Positions 1-7,454 of a DNA stretch of 64,000 nt are shown piece after piece. The stretch is from positions 20,774 through 84,773 of the forward strand of contig FNBQ01000016.1 in NCBI GenBank assembly GCA_900102385.1, read 5' to 3'. The notes under the pieces were generated by a model, which ran no database searches, had not been told where the DNA came from, and was given only the letters and a program-made list of their open reading frames with translations. Origin of the DNA: Bacteroidales bacterium KHT7 (GTDB lineage: Bacteria > Bacteroidota > Bacteroidia > Bacteroidales > Bacteroidaceae). A program made the position numbers and the translations under genes. The first letter of the stretch is position 1; each line of letters begins with the position of its first letter.

Positions 1-105
1 ACGGTTACTAAGCGGAGACGCTTTCAGCGTCTATAACGAGTATAACACACATAGAATCAGCTCTGTGATGTTTTACATCCTCTCCTCCATAGTTTACATC
101 CTCTC

Positions 106-149
106 TACATATACCCAACATATAGCTTACATATACCCAACATATAGCT
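106..149. repeat. Tandem repeat, 2 x 22 bp
   Basis: Two adjacent identical 22-bp units (106-127 and 128-149), each containing ATACCCAACATATAGC. A looser duplicate (TTTACATCCTCTC) lies just before at 73-84 and 94-105. No gene is seen around it. A perfect 7-bp hairpin (AGACGCT/AGCGTCT) sits at 16-32. The role is unknown. Confidence 0.85.
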
Positions 150-466
150 TAGCACTATTTTGTATATACCAAAAGACAAAACATCCCACTTTTTCTACAA
201 TTTTGAATTATCAATTATGATTTTTGAATTGTGAATTGCAAATTACAATACACGCTTCGTCAAACCTTCCCCCTTGCTATCGGCTTGCTTCTCCTCATTT
301 CAGAATTTTCTCTACTTCCCCATCGACTCATCTCATCGTATATTTTGCAAATTCAAAACTTTCAATTTTCAAATTTCAAGTTTCCCCATCGCCTAATCTG
401 GCTGTACCTTAACCACACCCTGAACGTTACTTCCCCGTACCTTCCAGCTTGCTTGAATCTACCTTC

Positions 467-532
467 CGTCTTGCTTCCTTCTTGCTACCTTCTTTCTACC
501 TTCTTCCTACCTTCTTCCTACCTTCTTCCTAC
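467..532. repeat. 11-bp tandem array (block A)
   Basis: About six units of 11 bp with consensus CTTCTTCCTAC; the last three are identical and earlier ones are degenerate. About 180 bp away at 273-286 is CTTGCTATCGGCTT, the reverse complement of a 14-mer also found beside the other two 11-bp arrays in this window (7181-7194 and 34922-34935). AT-rich AATTGTGAATT-like runs lie at 205-250. An open frame across this stretch is low-complexity and is not taken as a gene. Confidence 0.8.
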
Positions 533-566
533 CCACCATTTTGCATTTACTAAAAGAACTATTAAT

Positions 567-746
567 CCCAAATCGGTTATTAGGATAGCTATTTTCGTGG
601 TTATTTTCATAACCACTTGATAACAAATGCTTTACGATTTGAATTTTCTAATGACCGCCATTAGAAAAATGGTTTTATAAACAACTTATTTTCAGGAATT
701 TACAAACACAACCACGGATTTATGTACTTCTAACGACCGATTTGGG
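567..746. mobile_element. MITE copy 1 (180 bp)
   Basis: A non-coding 180-bp element begins CCCAAATCGGTTATTAG and ends with the near-inverted CTAACGACCGATTTGGG. It is flanked on both sides by TTAAT (562-566 and 747-751), a 5-bp target duplication. Internal hairpins are GTGGTTA/TAACCAC (597-603/610-616) and TTTTCTAATG/CATTAGAAAA (644-653/659-668). A second 180-bp copy lies at 54629-54808, with about 23 differences counted by eye. There is no transposase inside, so it would need one in trans. The 5-bp duplication and CC ends would fit an IS1380-type enzyme, which is inference. Confidence 0.9.
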
Positions 747-846
747 TTAATATCATAATTGTTCGTTATAAATCCTTGGCAATTATGAAAGCAATTTTGA
801 ATTGTTAATTGTCATTGTCAAATCTGAATGGCTTTCTGAATTGAAA

Positions 847-879
847 CAGACCGCCATCCGTATGAGGGAAAGCGGTCTG
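847..879 (-). terminator. Hairpin after His-rich gene
   Basis: CAGACCGC (847-854) pairs with GCGGTCTG (872-879). On the minus strand it lies about 40 bp after the stop of the His-rich gene and is followed by a short T-rich stretch. A modest intrinsic terminator is likely. Confidence 0.5.
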
Positions 880-917
880 AATCATTTGAATAGAAAAAGT
901 TGATTATGGAAATAGTC

Positions 918-1235
918 TCATCTGCGATGATGCTTGTGAACCTTGTGGTCCATGTGCTTATCGCAATTATTGCAGTGTTTACAATGTTTGTGATGTTTGT
1001 GATGCTTGCAAGGCTTCTCTGGCGCAACATATACTGTGTGACCGGCTCCTACAACTACAGGTCGTGTTACAACAACTGTACGCACCTCTGGATGTCTCTC
1101 GTGTGCTGGCGCCTCAACAACAGCCCTTACTCCACCTGCGTTAATAGTAACGTGAATGTCACTCTTGGCGTTTGCTGTTCCTATGCCTACCATGCTTACT
1201 AAAGCAACTGTAGCGATGTATGCAAATGTTTTCAT
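918..1235 (-). CDS. Exported His/Cys-rich small protein
   Basis: 105 residues. An N-terminal signal peptide (MKTFAYIATVALVSMVGIGTA, cleavage near ANA-KS) is followed by a short beta-like region and a C-terminal tail from about residue 78 that is extremely rich in His, Lys and Cys (KHHKHHKHCKHC, then NNCDKHMDHKVHKHH). The tail suggests periplasmic or surface binding of Ni, Zn, Cu or heme; no family is recognised and the metal is inference. A promoter lies at 1275-1303 and a hairpin follows the stop. The opposite-strand frame is read as a shadow, because only this strand gives a signal peptide. Confidence 0.75.
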   Translation of the reverse strand: MKTFAYIATVALVSMVGIGTANAKSDIHVTINAGGVRAVVEAPAHERHPEVRTVVVTRPVVVGAGHTVYVAPEKPCKHHKHHKHCKHCNNCDKHMDHKVHKHHRR

Positions 1236-1274
1236 ACCTGAAAAGTTTTTATTGTTTGTCTAATTGTTATGCTG

Positions 1275-1303
1275 CAAAAGTAGCCGAGGAAAACTCCGCA
1301 ACA
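1275..1303 (-). promoter_or_regulatory. Promoter of His-rich gene
   Basis: Read on the minus strand: TTG (1301-1303), 18 nt, then TACTTTTG (1275-1282), a match to the Bacteroidota TAnnTTTG box. It leaves a leader of about 35 nt. Confidence 0.55.
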
Positions 1304-1449
1304 AAAAGATTTCCCCTAATTGCAAAAGGATTTTTCCTATACGTTTGTAGAGGTCTCTCGCTCGCATCATAAATAGGTATTACATAAGCACTCTCATGAT
1401 GCAAAGGCGATGATTTTCTGGTACAAAGATGAAATAAATACGAATAAAA

Positions 1450-1479
1450 TTGCAAGTTTCACAGAAAATTATATTTTTG
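1450..1479 (+). promoter_or_regulatory. hppA promoter
   Basis: TTG (1450-1452), 19 nt, TATTTTTG (1472-1479). Both boxes and the spacing match the Bacteroidota sigma-ABfr consensus. It gives a leader of about 55 nt before the hppA ATG. Confidence 0.65.
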
Positions 1480-1540
1480 CAATTATTATTCTCTGAAGAA
1501 AATACTATAACACTTAATTACTTTAAAAACTTTAATACTT

Positions 1541-3742
1541 ATGAACATCCCAAACGTATTTTGGATTGTGCCAATTGCGTCGGTCTTAGCACTGAGCATG
1601 GCATGGGTATTCTTCCGCCAGATGATGAAGGAAAATGAGGGAACACCCCGAATGCGAGAAATTGCCGGACATGTGCGCCGTGGCGCAATGGCTTATCTGA
1701 AACAGCAGTATCGCATTGTAACAATCGTGTTTATCGTATTGGCAGTATTATTCGCCTTCATGGCATACGTGCTGCACGTTCAGAACCCTTGGGTTCCGTT
1801 TGCATTCCTTACGGGAGGTCTGTTCAGCGGACTTGCCGGCTTCTTCGGAATGAAAACGGCTACCTACGCATCGGGCAGAACGGCAAACGGCGCGCGCAAG
1901 GGACTTAACCAAGGTCTGCGCATAGCCTTCCGCTCGGGAGCTGTGATGGGACTGGTGGTTGTGGGTCTCGGACTTCTCGACATCGCCATCTGGTTCTTGA
2001 TTCTCAGCGCATTCTATACCGAGGGCAGCATCGCCCTCATAACCATAACAACCACAATGCTTACGTTCGGCATGGGAGCATCTACACAGGCTCTGTTTGC
2101 GCGCGTGGGCGGCGGAATATACACCAAGGCTGCCGATGTGGGTGCAGACCTTGTGGGAAAGGTTGAACAGGACATCCCGGAGGACGACCCCCGCAACCCT
2201 GCAACCATTGCCGACAATGTTGGCGACAATGTGGGCGATGTTGCCGGAATGGGTGCCGACCTGTACGAGAGTTACTGCGGCTCTATCCTATCAACCGCAG
2301 CACTTGGCGCAACGGCGTTTGCCATGAATCCTGATATGCAGATGAGAGCTGTAATCGCTCCAATGATTATCGCATCTGTCGGAATCTTCCTTTCGCTCAT
2401 CGGCATCTATCTTGTGCGCACAAAAGAGGGCGCAACAATGAAGGACTTGCTCAAATCGCTTTCTCTCGGCACTAACGTGAGCGCGGTGCTGATAGCCGTT
2501 GCCACCTTCGCCATCCTCTATCTGCTCGACCTCGAAAACTGGCTGGGCACATCGTTCTCTGTCATCACCGGACTGGTTGCCGGCGTAATCATCGGACAAG
2601 GAACAGAATACTACACATCTCATTCTTACAAGCCTACTCAAGATATCGCAGCCTCATCCGAGACTGGTGCTGCAACCGTCATAATCAAGGGAATCGGAAC
2701 AGGAATGATTTCTACGATGATTCCGGTAGTTACAATATCGGTAGCCATCATTCTGAGTTATCTTTGCGCCAACGGGTTCGACCTTTCGATGTCGGCACAG
2801 TCGCTGTCGCACGGTCTTTACGGCATCGGCATTGCCGCCGTCGGAATGTTGTCAACCCTCGGCATTACGCTTGCAACCGATGCCTACGGCCCTATTGCCG
2901 ATAATGCCGGCGGAAATGCCGAGATGAGCGAACTTGAGCCTGACGTGAGAAAGCGCACCGACGCACTCGACGCGCTTGGAAACACTACGGCTGCCACCGG
3001 AAAGGGATTTGCCATCGGTTCGGCAGCACTTACAGCGCTGGCTCTTCTGGCATCGTATGTCGAGGAGATTAAGATTGCGATGGTTCGCGCCGTTGAACAA
3101 GGACAGCAGTTTGCCGACGCTGCCGGAAACATCTTCAACCCCGAGACTGCCAACATGGTCGATTTCATGAATTTCTTCCAAGTAAACCTGATGAATCCTA
3201 AGGTTCTTGTAGGCGCATTCATCGGCGGAATGGCAGCCTTCCTGTTCTGCGGTCTTACAATGGGCGCAGTAGGCCGTGCGGCACAGTCAATGGTAGAAGA
3301 GGTGCGCCGCCAGTTCCACGAGATAAAGGGCATTCTCGAAGGTGAGGCAACACCCGACTATGGCAGATGCGTGGAAATATCAACCCGAAGCGCACAGAAA
3401 GAGATGATTTTCCCATCACTTCTTGCAATCATCATTCCTATCGTTGTGGGATTGGTTCTCGGCGTTGCCGGAGTGATGGGACTGCTCGTGGGCGGACTGA
3501 CATCGGGCTTTACTCTTGCCGTATTCATGGCTAATGCCGGCGGTGCATGGGACAATGCCAAGAAGATGGTAGAGGAAGGCAACTTTGGCGGAAAAGGCTC
3601 GGCATGCCACAAGGCAACTGTCGTGGGCGACACCGTAGGCGACCCGTTCAAGGATACGAGCGGTCCGTCGCTCAACATCCTCATAAAACTTATGTCTATG
3701 GTATCTATCGTGATGGCCGGCCTAACCGTTGCCTTTGCATAA
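1541..3742 (+). CDS. hppA: Membrane pyrophosphatase, ion-pumping
   Basis: 733 residues, full length for the family, with about 16 membrane segments. It couples PPi hydrolysis to Na+ and/or H+ export across the inner membrane. The PPi/Mg site is visible: DVGADLVGKVE at 199-209, DNVGDNVGD at 226-234, and DAYGPIADNAGG at 447-458. GNTTAATGKG at 480-489 has Ala where K+-independent enzymes have Lys, which marks a K+-dependent pump. Related Bacteroides enzymes move Na+ or both Na+ and H+; the ion cannot be settled here. Single gene with its own promoter and terminator. Confidence 0.97.
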   Translation: MNIPNVFWIVPIASVLALSMAWVFFRQMMKENEGTPRMREIAGHVRRGAMAYLKQQYRIVTIVFIVLAVLFAFMAYVLHVQNPWVPFAFLTGGLFSGLAGFFGMKTATYASGRTANGARKGLNQGLRIAFRSGAVMGLVVVGLGLLDIAIWFLILSAFYTEGSIALITITTTMLTFGMGASTQALFARVGGGIYTKAADVGADLVGKVEQDIPEDDPRNPATIADNVGDNVGDVAGMGADLYESYCGSILSTAALGATAFAMNPDMQMRAVIAPMIIASVGIFLSLIGIYLVRTKEGATMKDLLKSLSLGTNVSAVLIAVATFAILYLLDLENWLGTSFSVITGLVAGVIIGQGTEYYTSHSYKPTQDIAASSETGAATVIIKGIGTGMISTMIPVVTISVAIILSYLCANGFDLSMSAQSLSHGLYGIGIAAVGMLSTLGITLATDAYGPIADNAGGNAEMSELEPDVRKRTDALDALGNTTAATGKGFAIGSAALTALALLASYVEEIKIAMVRAVEQGQQFADAAGNIFNPETANMVDFMNFFQVNLMNPKVLVGAFIGGMAAFLFCGLTMGAVGRAAQSMVEEVRRQFHEIKGILEGEATPDYGRCVEISTRSAQKEMIFPSLLAIIIPIVVGLVLGVAGVMGLLVGGLTSGFTLAVFMANAGGAWDNAKKMVEEGNFGGKGSACHKATVVGDTVGDPFKDTSGPSLNILIKLMSMVSIVMAGLTVAFA

Positions 3743-3766
3743 CATAACTTCTGTACAAAAATAAGC

Positions 3767-3806
3767 GGCAAGCCGTTTCGCTATGTGCGAGGCGGTTTGC
3801 TTTTTT
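3767..3806 (+). terminator. hppA terminator
   Basis: GCAAGCCG pairs with CGGTTTGC (one G-U), followed by TTTTTT at 3801-3806. Confidence 0.75.
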
Positions 3807-3873
3807 GTGCACGATTGCTCGAATCCGAAATAAAATTGATAAATAATCACTTATTTTTACACCATTTTTGAAG

Positions 3874-3881
3874 TATATTTG
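3874..3881 (+). promoter_or_regulatory. -7 box of the mannanase gene
   Basis: TATATTTG, a match to TAnnTTTG. No clear TTG is present 19-21 nt upstream. The box overlaps an upstream in-frame TTG codon at 3879, so translation must begin further down, at the ATG at 3939. Confidence 0.5.
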
Positions 3882-3938
3882 CAGCAGAACAATTTCCTGA
3901 AATCCAACGGAAACCGATATTTAATTTATATACCAAAA

Positions 3939-5084
3939 ATGAAAACAAGACACATTTTCGCTGCATTCATTGCCTTTGCGCTTCTATCGTGCTCTGGCAA
4001 CAAGAAAGCCGACGACCCTATGGCCGATAGCGGTCGCACGCAGCGCACCGAGAATCTGCTTCAGAACCTTACAAGCCTTGCCGACTCGGCATATATGTTC
4101 GGACATCACGACGACACTGTCTACGGCATCGGCTGGGAGGGCGACAGCGCACGCTCTGACGTAAAGAGCGTATGCGACGACTATCCGGCAATGCTCAGTT
4201 TCGACCTCGGCGGCATTGAGTTGGGCGACAGTTGCAATCTCGACGGCGTTCCGTTCAGGCGCATCAGAGAAGAGATATGGAATCATTACAGCCACGGCGG
4301 CGTTACAACCCTCAGTTGGCATCTGCGCAACCCTCTCACCGGCGGAGACTCGTGGGACGTGAAGGACAAAGGCGTGGTGGCTTCGATTCTCGAAGGCGGA
4401 AGCAAGCACGAACTATACATAGAATATCTCAGCAAACTCGTAAGTTTTCTGAAAACTCTGCAAACGCCCTACGGAGTGAAAGTGCCGGTTATCTTCCGCC
4501 CATATCACGAGCATACAGGAAGCTGGTTCTGGTGGGGACAGGATTTGTGCACAACACAGCAATACAAGGATTTGTGGAAGATGACCGTCGACTACATCCG
4601 CTCAAACGGAATAGTAAACGTACTCTACGCCTACTCTCCGGGAATTGAAAGCGACGGCGACGAAAAAAAATACTTGGAGCGTTATCCGGGCGATGACATC
4701 ATCGACATTATGGGACTAGACTGCTACTGCTTTGGCGAGCCTAATGACTCTTCGCTCAACAACTATGCCGAAAAACTCGACAAAAACCTCGGAATGGTAT
4801 GCAAGGTTGCAAAGGCTCACAACAAGGTTGCTGCCCTTACCGAAACTGGCTACGAGGCAATCCCTTACGAAAATTGGTGGACAAAGACTCTCGCCCCGGT
4901 AATAGACAAGCATAACATTGCCTACGTTGTGGTATGGCGCAACGCTCACAACAAGGAAAATCACTTCTTTGCGCCTTATCCCGGACATATCAGTGCCAAC
5001 GACTTCGTTAAGTTCTACAACGATAAGCGCAGTCTGTTCCTAAACGATGTCAGCGGCTTGTATCTCGAAAAGGAAAAGAAATAA
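3939..5084 (+). CDS. GH26 endo-beta-1,4-mannanase, lipoprotein
   Basis: 381 residues from the ATG at 3939. The open frame extends 20 codons upstream to a TTG, but that overlaps the promoter box, and the 3939 start gives a lipoprotein signal with ALLSC (Cys18). The GH26 catalytic acid/base is Glu191 in RPYHEHTGSWFWW, and the nucleophile is Glu302 in ALTETGYE. The enzyme would cleave mannan or galactomannan backbones at the outer membrane. No SusC/SusD genes lie beside it, so it stands alone rather than in a polysaccharide locus. A bidirectional terminator follows. Confidence 0.93.
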   Translation: MKTRHIFAAFIAFALLSCSGNKKADDPMADSGRTQRTENLLQNLTSLADSAYMFGHHDDTVYGIGWEGDSARSDVKSVCDDYPAMLSFDLGGIELGDSCNLDGVPFRRIREEIWNHYSHGGVTTLSWHLRNPLTGGDSWDVKDKGVVASILEGGSKHELYIEYLSKLVSFLKTLQTPYGVKVPVIFRPYHEHTGSWFWWGQDLCTTQQYKDLWKMTVDYIRSNGIVNVLYAYSPGIESDGDEKKYLERYPGDDIIDIMGLDCYCFGEPNDSSLNNYAEKLDKNLGMVCKVAKAHNKVAALTETGYEAIPYENWWTKTLAPVIDKHNIAYVVVWRNAHNKENHFFAPYPGHISANDFVKFYNDKRSLFLNDVSGLYLEKEKK

Positions 5085-5123
5085 TATCATATGTACTGTT
5101 TGATTTGGATTATATTCTAATTA

Positions 5124-5166
5124 AAAATGCTTGCCCGACGTGATGTCAGACAAGCATTTTCTTTTA
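5124..5166. terminator. Bidirectional terminator
   Basis: AAAATGCTTG (5124-5133) pairs perfectly with CAAGCATTTT (5151-5160). T-rich sequence on both sides serves the mannanase gene (+) and the PAQR gene (-), which converge here. Confidence 0.8.
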
Positions 5167-5180
5167 TTTTTAATATTTTT

Positions 5181-5837
5181 TCAGATTCCAAGTTCTCTCA
5201 GCAGAACGTCCCAAACAGCAACAATATGGCAGATTGAGCCTGCAAGCACAAAGAAATGGAAAACAGAATGCATATAAATGCGGCGGAAACTGTAAAATAT
5301 TGCACCGGTAATGAAGAACACTCCCTCGGCTATAATCCACGAAACCGCAACAATGTCGGTAGCATCGAGCAACGGCTTGAAGGCAACCAAAACGCTTATT
5401 CCCATAGCAATGAAACTTATCGTTTCCAGATTGCTGTGCTCTTTAAGACGGGCAAAACTCATTACCGTGCCAATCAGTGCACAAACCCAAATAAAGATGA
5501 ACAGTCCGATGCCCCAATAACTCTCCTGACGCATGGCAATGAGCGTGAGCGGAGAATAACTTCCAGCTATGTGCCAGTAGATTGCGGCATGATCCCACTT
5601 GCGCAACTGCTCCTTCCATTTGTTGCAAGGCGGAAGGGCGTGATATATTGTTGATGAGATGTACGAACCGAGCATGCCGAAAAGGTAGAGCGAGATGCCC
5701 CACTTAACCCAACTGCCCGAATCGACCATGCAGCACATTGTCAGGAATATGCTACCTATGCACACGCCAAGCATAATGCCTGCGGCGTGCGACCATGTAT
5801 TCCATAACTCCTCTTTTCTTGTATAATAAATCGTCAT
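5181..5837 (-). CDS. Hemolysin III / PAQR-family membrane protein
   Basis: 218 residues and seven predicted membrane segments. PAQR signature residues are present: His17 in WSHAAG, SSTIYH at 61-66, Asp82-His83 in WDHAAIYWHIAG, and HSVFH at 190-194 in the last helix, which together form the intramembrane metal site. Bacterial members (hemolysin III, YqfA/TrhA) affect membrane lipid balance; true haemolytic activity is doubtful. It converges with the mannanase gene. Confidence 0.9.
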   Translation of the reverse strand: MTIYYTRKEELWNTWSHAAGIMLGVCIGSIFLTMCCMVDSGSWVKWGISLYLFGMLGSYISSTIYHALPPCNKWKEQLRKWDHAAIYWHIAGSYSPLTLIAMRQESYWGIGLFIFIWVCALIGTVMSFARLKEHSNLETISFIAMGISVLVAFKPLLDATDIVAVSWIIAEGVFFITGAIFYSFRRIYMHSVFHFFVLAGSICHIVAVWDVLLRELGI

Positions 5838-5945
5838 AACAAAATTCTATTCAATACCGAAAACATAAAAATCTGTGGCAAAATTAACCTAAACTTTCCT
5901 AAAAACAAAAATAATATCCTTAAATAAAATTAAATCGGAAAGATG

Positions 5946-6815
5946 TTAAAGATTGTCGTACGTTGCCTCCACAATTTTTAGATTCTTCTTTCTTCGCAGT
6001 TCCTTTCCGTTCTTGTCGTACAGCAAAATAGTAGTTATGTTTACGTGCCTGCCTCTTATTAGCGCACTGTGGCACTTGTCGTAGTGTCCCCACACATCCA
6101 TAAACTCATCGGTAAGCGGAATGTCTATATATCCATTCTTGTCTGCCGGAATAGAGTCGTTTACAAACTTGTCGAAATCAATCCACGACCAGTCTTTTGA
6201 CGACAGATAGCCAAGTTTTATGCCCGGTTCTTCATCTGCCGTAACCTCGTACTTTATACGCATCACGTCGCCTGCCTTTGCGCCCGACAACTGCCACTGA
6301 AGGTTTGGAACCAAAACATAGTTTGCCCAGTACTGAAAAGGTACGTTGCCCATCCAGATGGCATCGGCAAAGTCGCCGTCGTGCGAATATTTGGTAGATA
6401 CAACATCGACCGAGGTTATAGTGCAGAATGCTCCCTGAACAATCAGTCCGTACTTGCGGAGCATTTCCAAAATGTCGTATGTAACGTAAAATTCGAGTTC
6501 TTTTTGACCGTGAAGCAGTCCGTTGAGCGTGGTTGCAATAAGCGGCCAGTCGTCTATGTTCTTAAACTTTGTTGATGTCTTTACAACCACAATCGGATAG
6601 TCGTCAACTCCGCCCGTTCCTGTAACATCGGTAATTGTTACAGTAATCTTGTCGCCAAACGAAACATTCCTCAGAGCGCCGCTCAGAAGCACAATATGGT
6701 CGTTCCAGTTCTGAAGCACCATTTTGCCCTTCCACAAGTTGCGTGCACCGGCAACAGACGAAATCAGCATCAGAAATAAAAATAAAAAGCACTTAAAATA
6801 TTTATTATTTTTCAT
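5946..6815 (-). CDS. Exported protein with two similar domains
   Basis: 289 residues with a signal peptide (cleavage near VAGA-RN). Two stretches of about 115-125 residues look alike: one begins LWKGKMVLQNW (about residue 27), the other IWMGNVPFQYW (about 153). Each ends with a Gly-containing strand (LIVQGAFCTITSV and LIRGRHVNITTI). The pattern suggests a duplicated beta-sandwich domain, perhaps carbohydrate-binding. No catalytic motif is seen and the family is not recognised. Promoter box at 6846-6853. Confidence 0.8.
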   Translation of the reverse strand: MKNNKYFKCFLFLFLMLISSVAGARNLWKGKMVLQNWNDHIVLLSGALRNVSFGDKITVTITDVTGTGGVDDYPIVVVKTSTKFKNIDDWPLIATTLNGLLHGQKELEFYVTYDILEMLRKYGLIVQGAFCTITSVDVVSTKYSHDGDFADAIWMGNVPFQYWANYVLVPNLQWQLSGAKAGDVMRIKYEVTADEEPGIKLGYLSSKDWSWIDFDKFVNDSIPADKNGYIDIPLTDEFMDVWGHYDKCHSALIRGRHVNITTILLYDKNGKELRRKKNLKIVEATYDNL

Positions 6816-6845
6816 AAGAAACCGCTTAAGTTAAATTCAACACGG

Positions 6846-6853
6846 CAAATATA
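6846..6853 (-). promoter_or_regulatory. -7 box of the two-domain exported gene
   Basis: TATATTTG on the minus strand, about 31 nt before the ATG. TTG candidates upstream lie at 16 and 22 nt spacing, so the -33 box is uncertain. Confidence 0.45.
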
Positions 6854-7101
6854 ACAAATCTATCAAAAACAAAAACAAATATCTTGTTATATTTTTACCA
6901 TATCATCATAAAAACGCATTATCTGCTTTCATATTTTTCAAAAAGGAGGAAAATTATACGAGTTTTGTATAAATCAGGAATAATATGCGAAATAATGAAT
7001 TGTTATGCGGAAAAAGCCTCAAAAGCGACTTTCAAGGCAGAGGGAAACAAGTCTGAAGGTTCGGAGTAGCTACGAGGTAGGAACGGGGTAGCTACGGGCA
7101 A

Positions 7102-7178
7102 GGTACGTTCAAGATACGTTCAAGGTACGTTCAGGGTCCGTTCAAGGTACGTTCAGGGTACGTTCAGGATTCGTTCAG
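7102..7178. repeat. 11-bp tandem array (block B)
   Basis: Seven contiguous units of 11 bp with consensus GGTACGTTCAR. AAGCCGATAGCAAG follows at 7181-7194, and then runs of AATTGACAATT and AATTCACAATT motifs to about 7320. The block fills the gene-free stretch 6816-7454 downstream of hsdR. Nothing else is seen there except the hsdR terminator. Confidence 0.85.
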
Positions 7179-7369
7179 GTAAGCCGATAGCAAGCCGATG
7201 ACAATTCAATTCACAATTTCTTTAATTCACAATTGACAATGGACAATTGACAATTTCTTTAATTCACAATTCACAGTTGACAATTGACAATGTATCTTGA
7301 AAATTGAGAATTGAAACTTTTTAATTGACAATGGGCAATTGATTTCAGTAGTGTAAACTTAGGCATATA

Positions 7370-7415
7370 TAAAAATAAAAACGCCCCAAAAACACAAAAT
7401 GGAGATTGGGGCGTT
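7370..7415 (-). terminator. hsd operon terminator
   Basis: AACGCCCCAA (7380-7389) pairs perfectly with TTGGGGCGTT (7406-7415), followed on the minus strand by a T-rich tract. Confidence 0.8.
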
Positions 7416-7454
7416 AAACTGATAATTGGTGCAGTGCGAAGGAGCAATCCTACC

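Noticed and set aside
231-620. 129-codon frame in the first 620 bases
   Set aside because: It translates the 11-bp array and AT-rich repeats into low-complexity Leu/Pro/Ser sequence and has no promoter.
3879-3938. Upstream TTG start for the mannanase
   Set aside because: It overlaps the TATATTTG promoter box and would hide the lipoprotein signal that begins at 3939.
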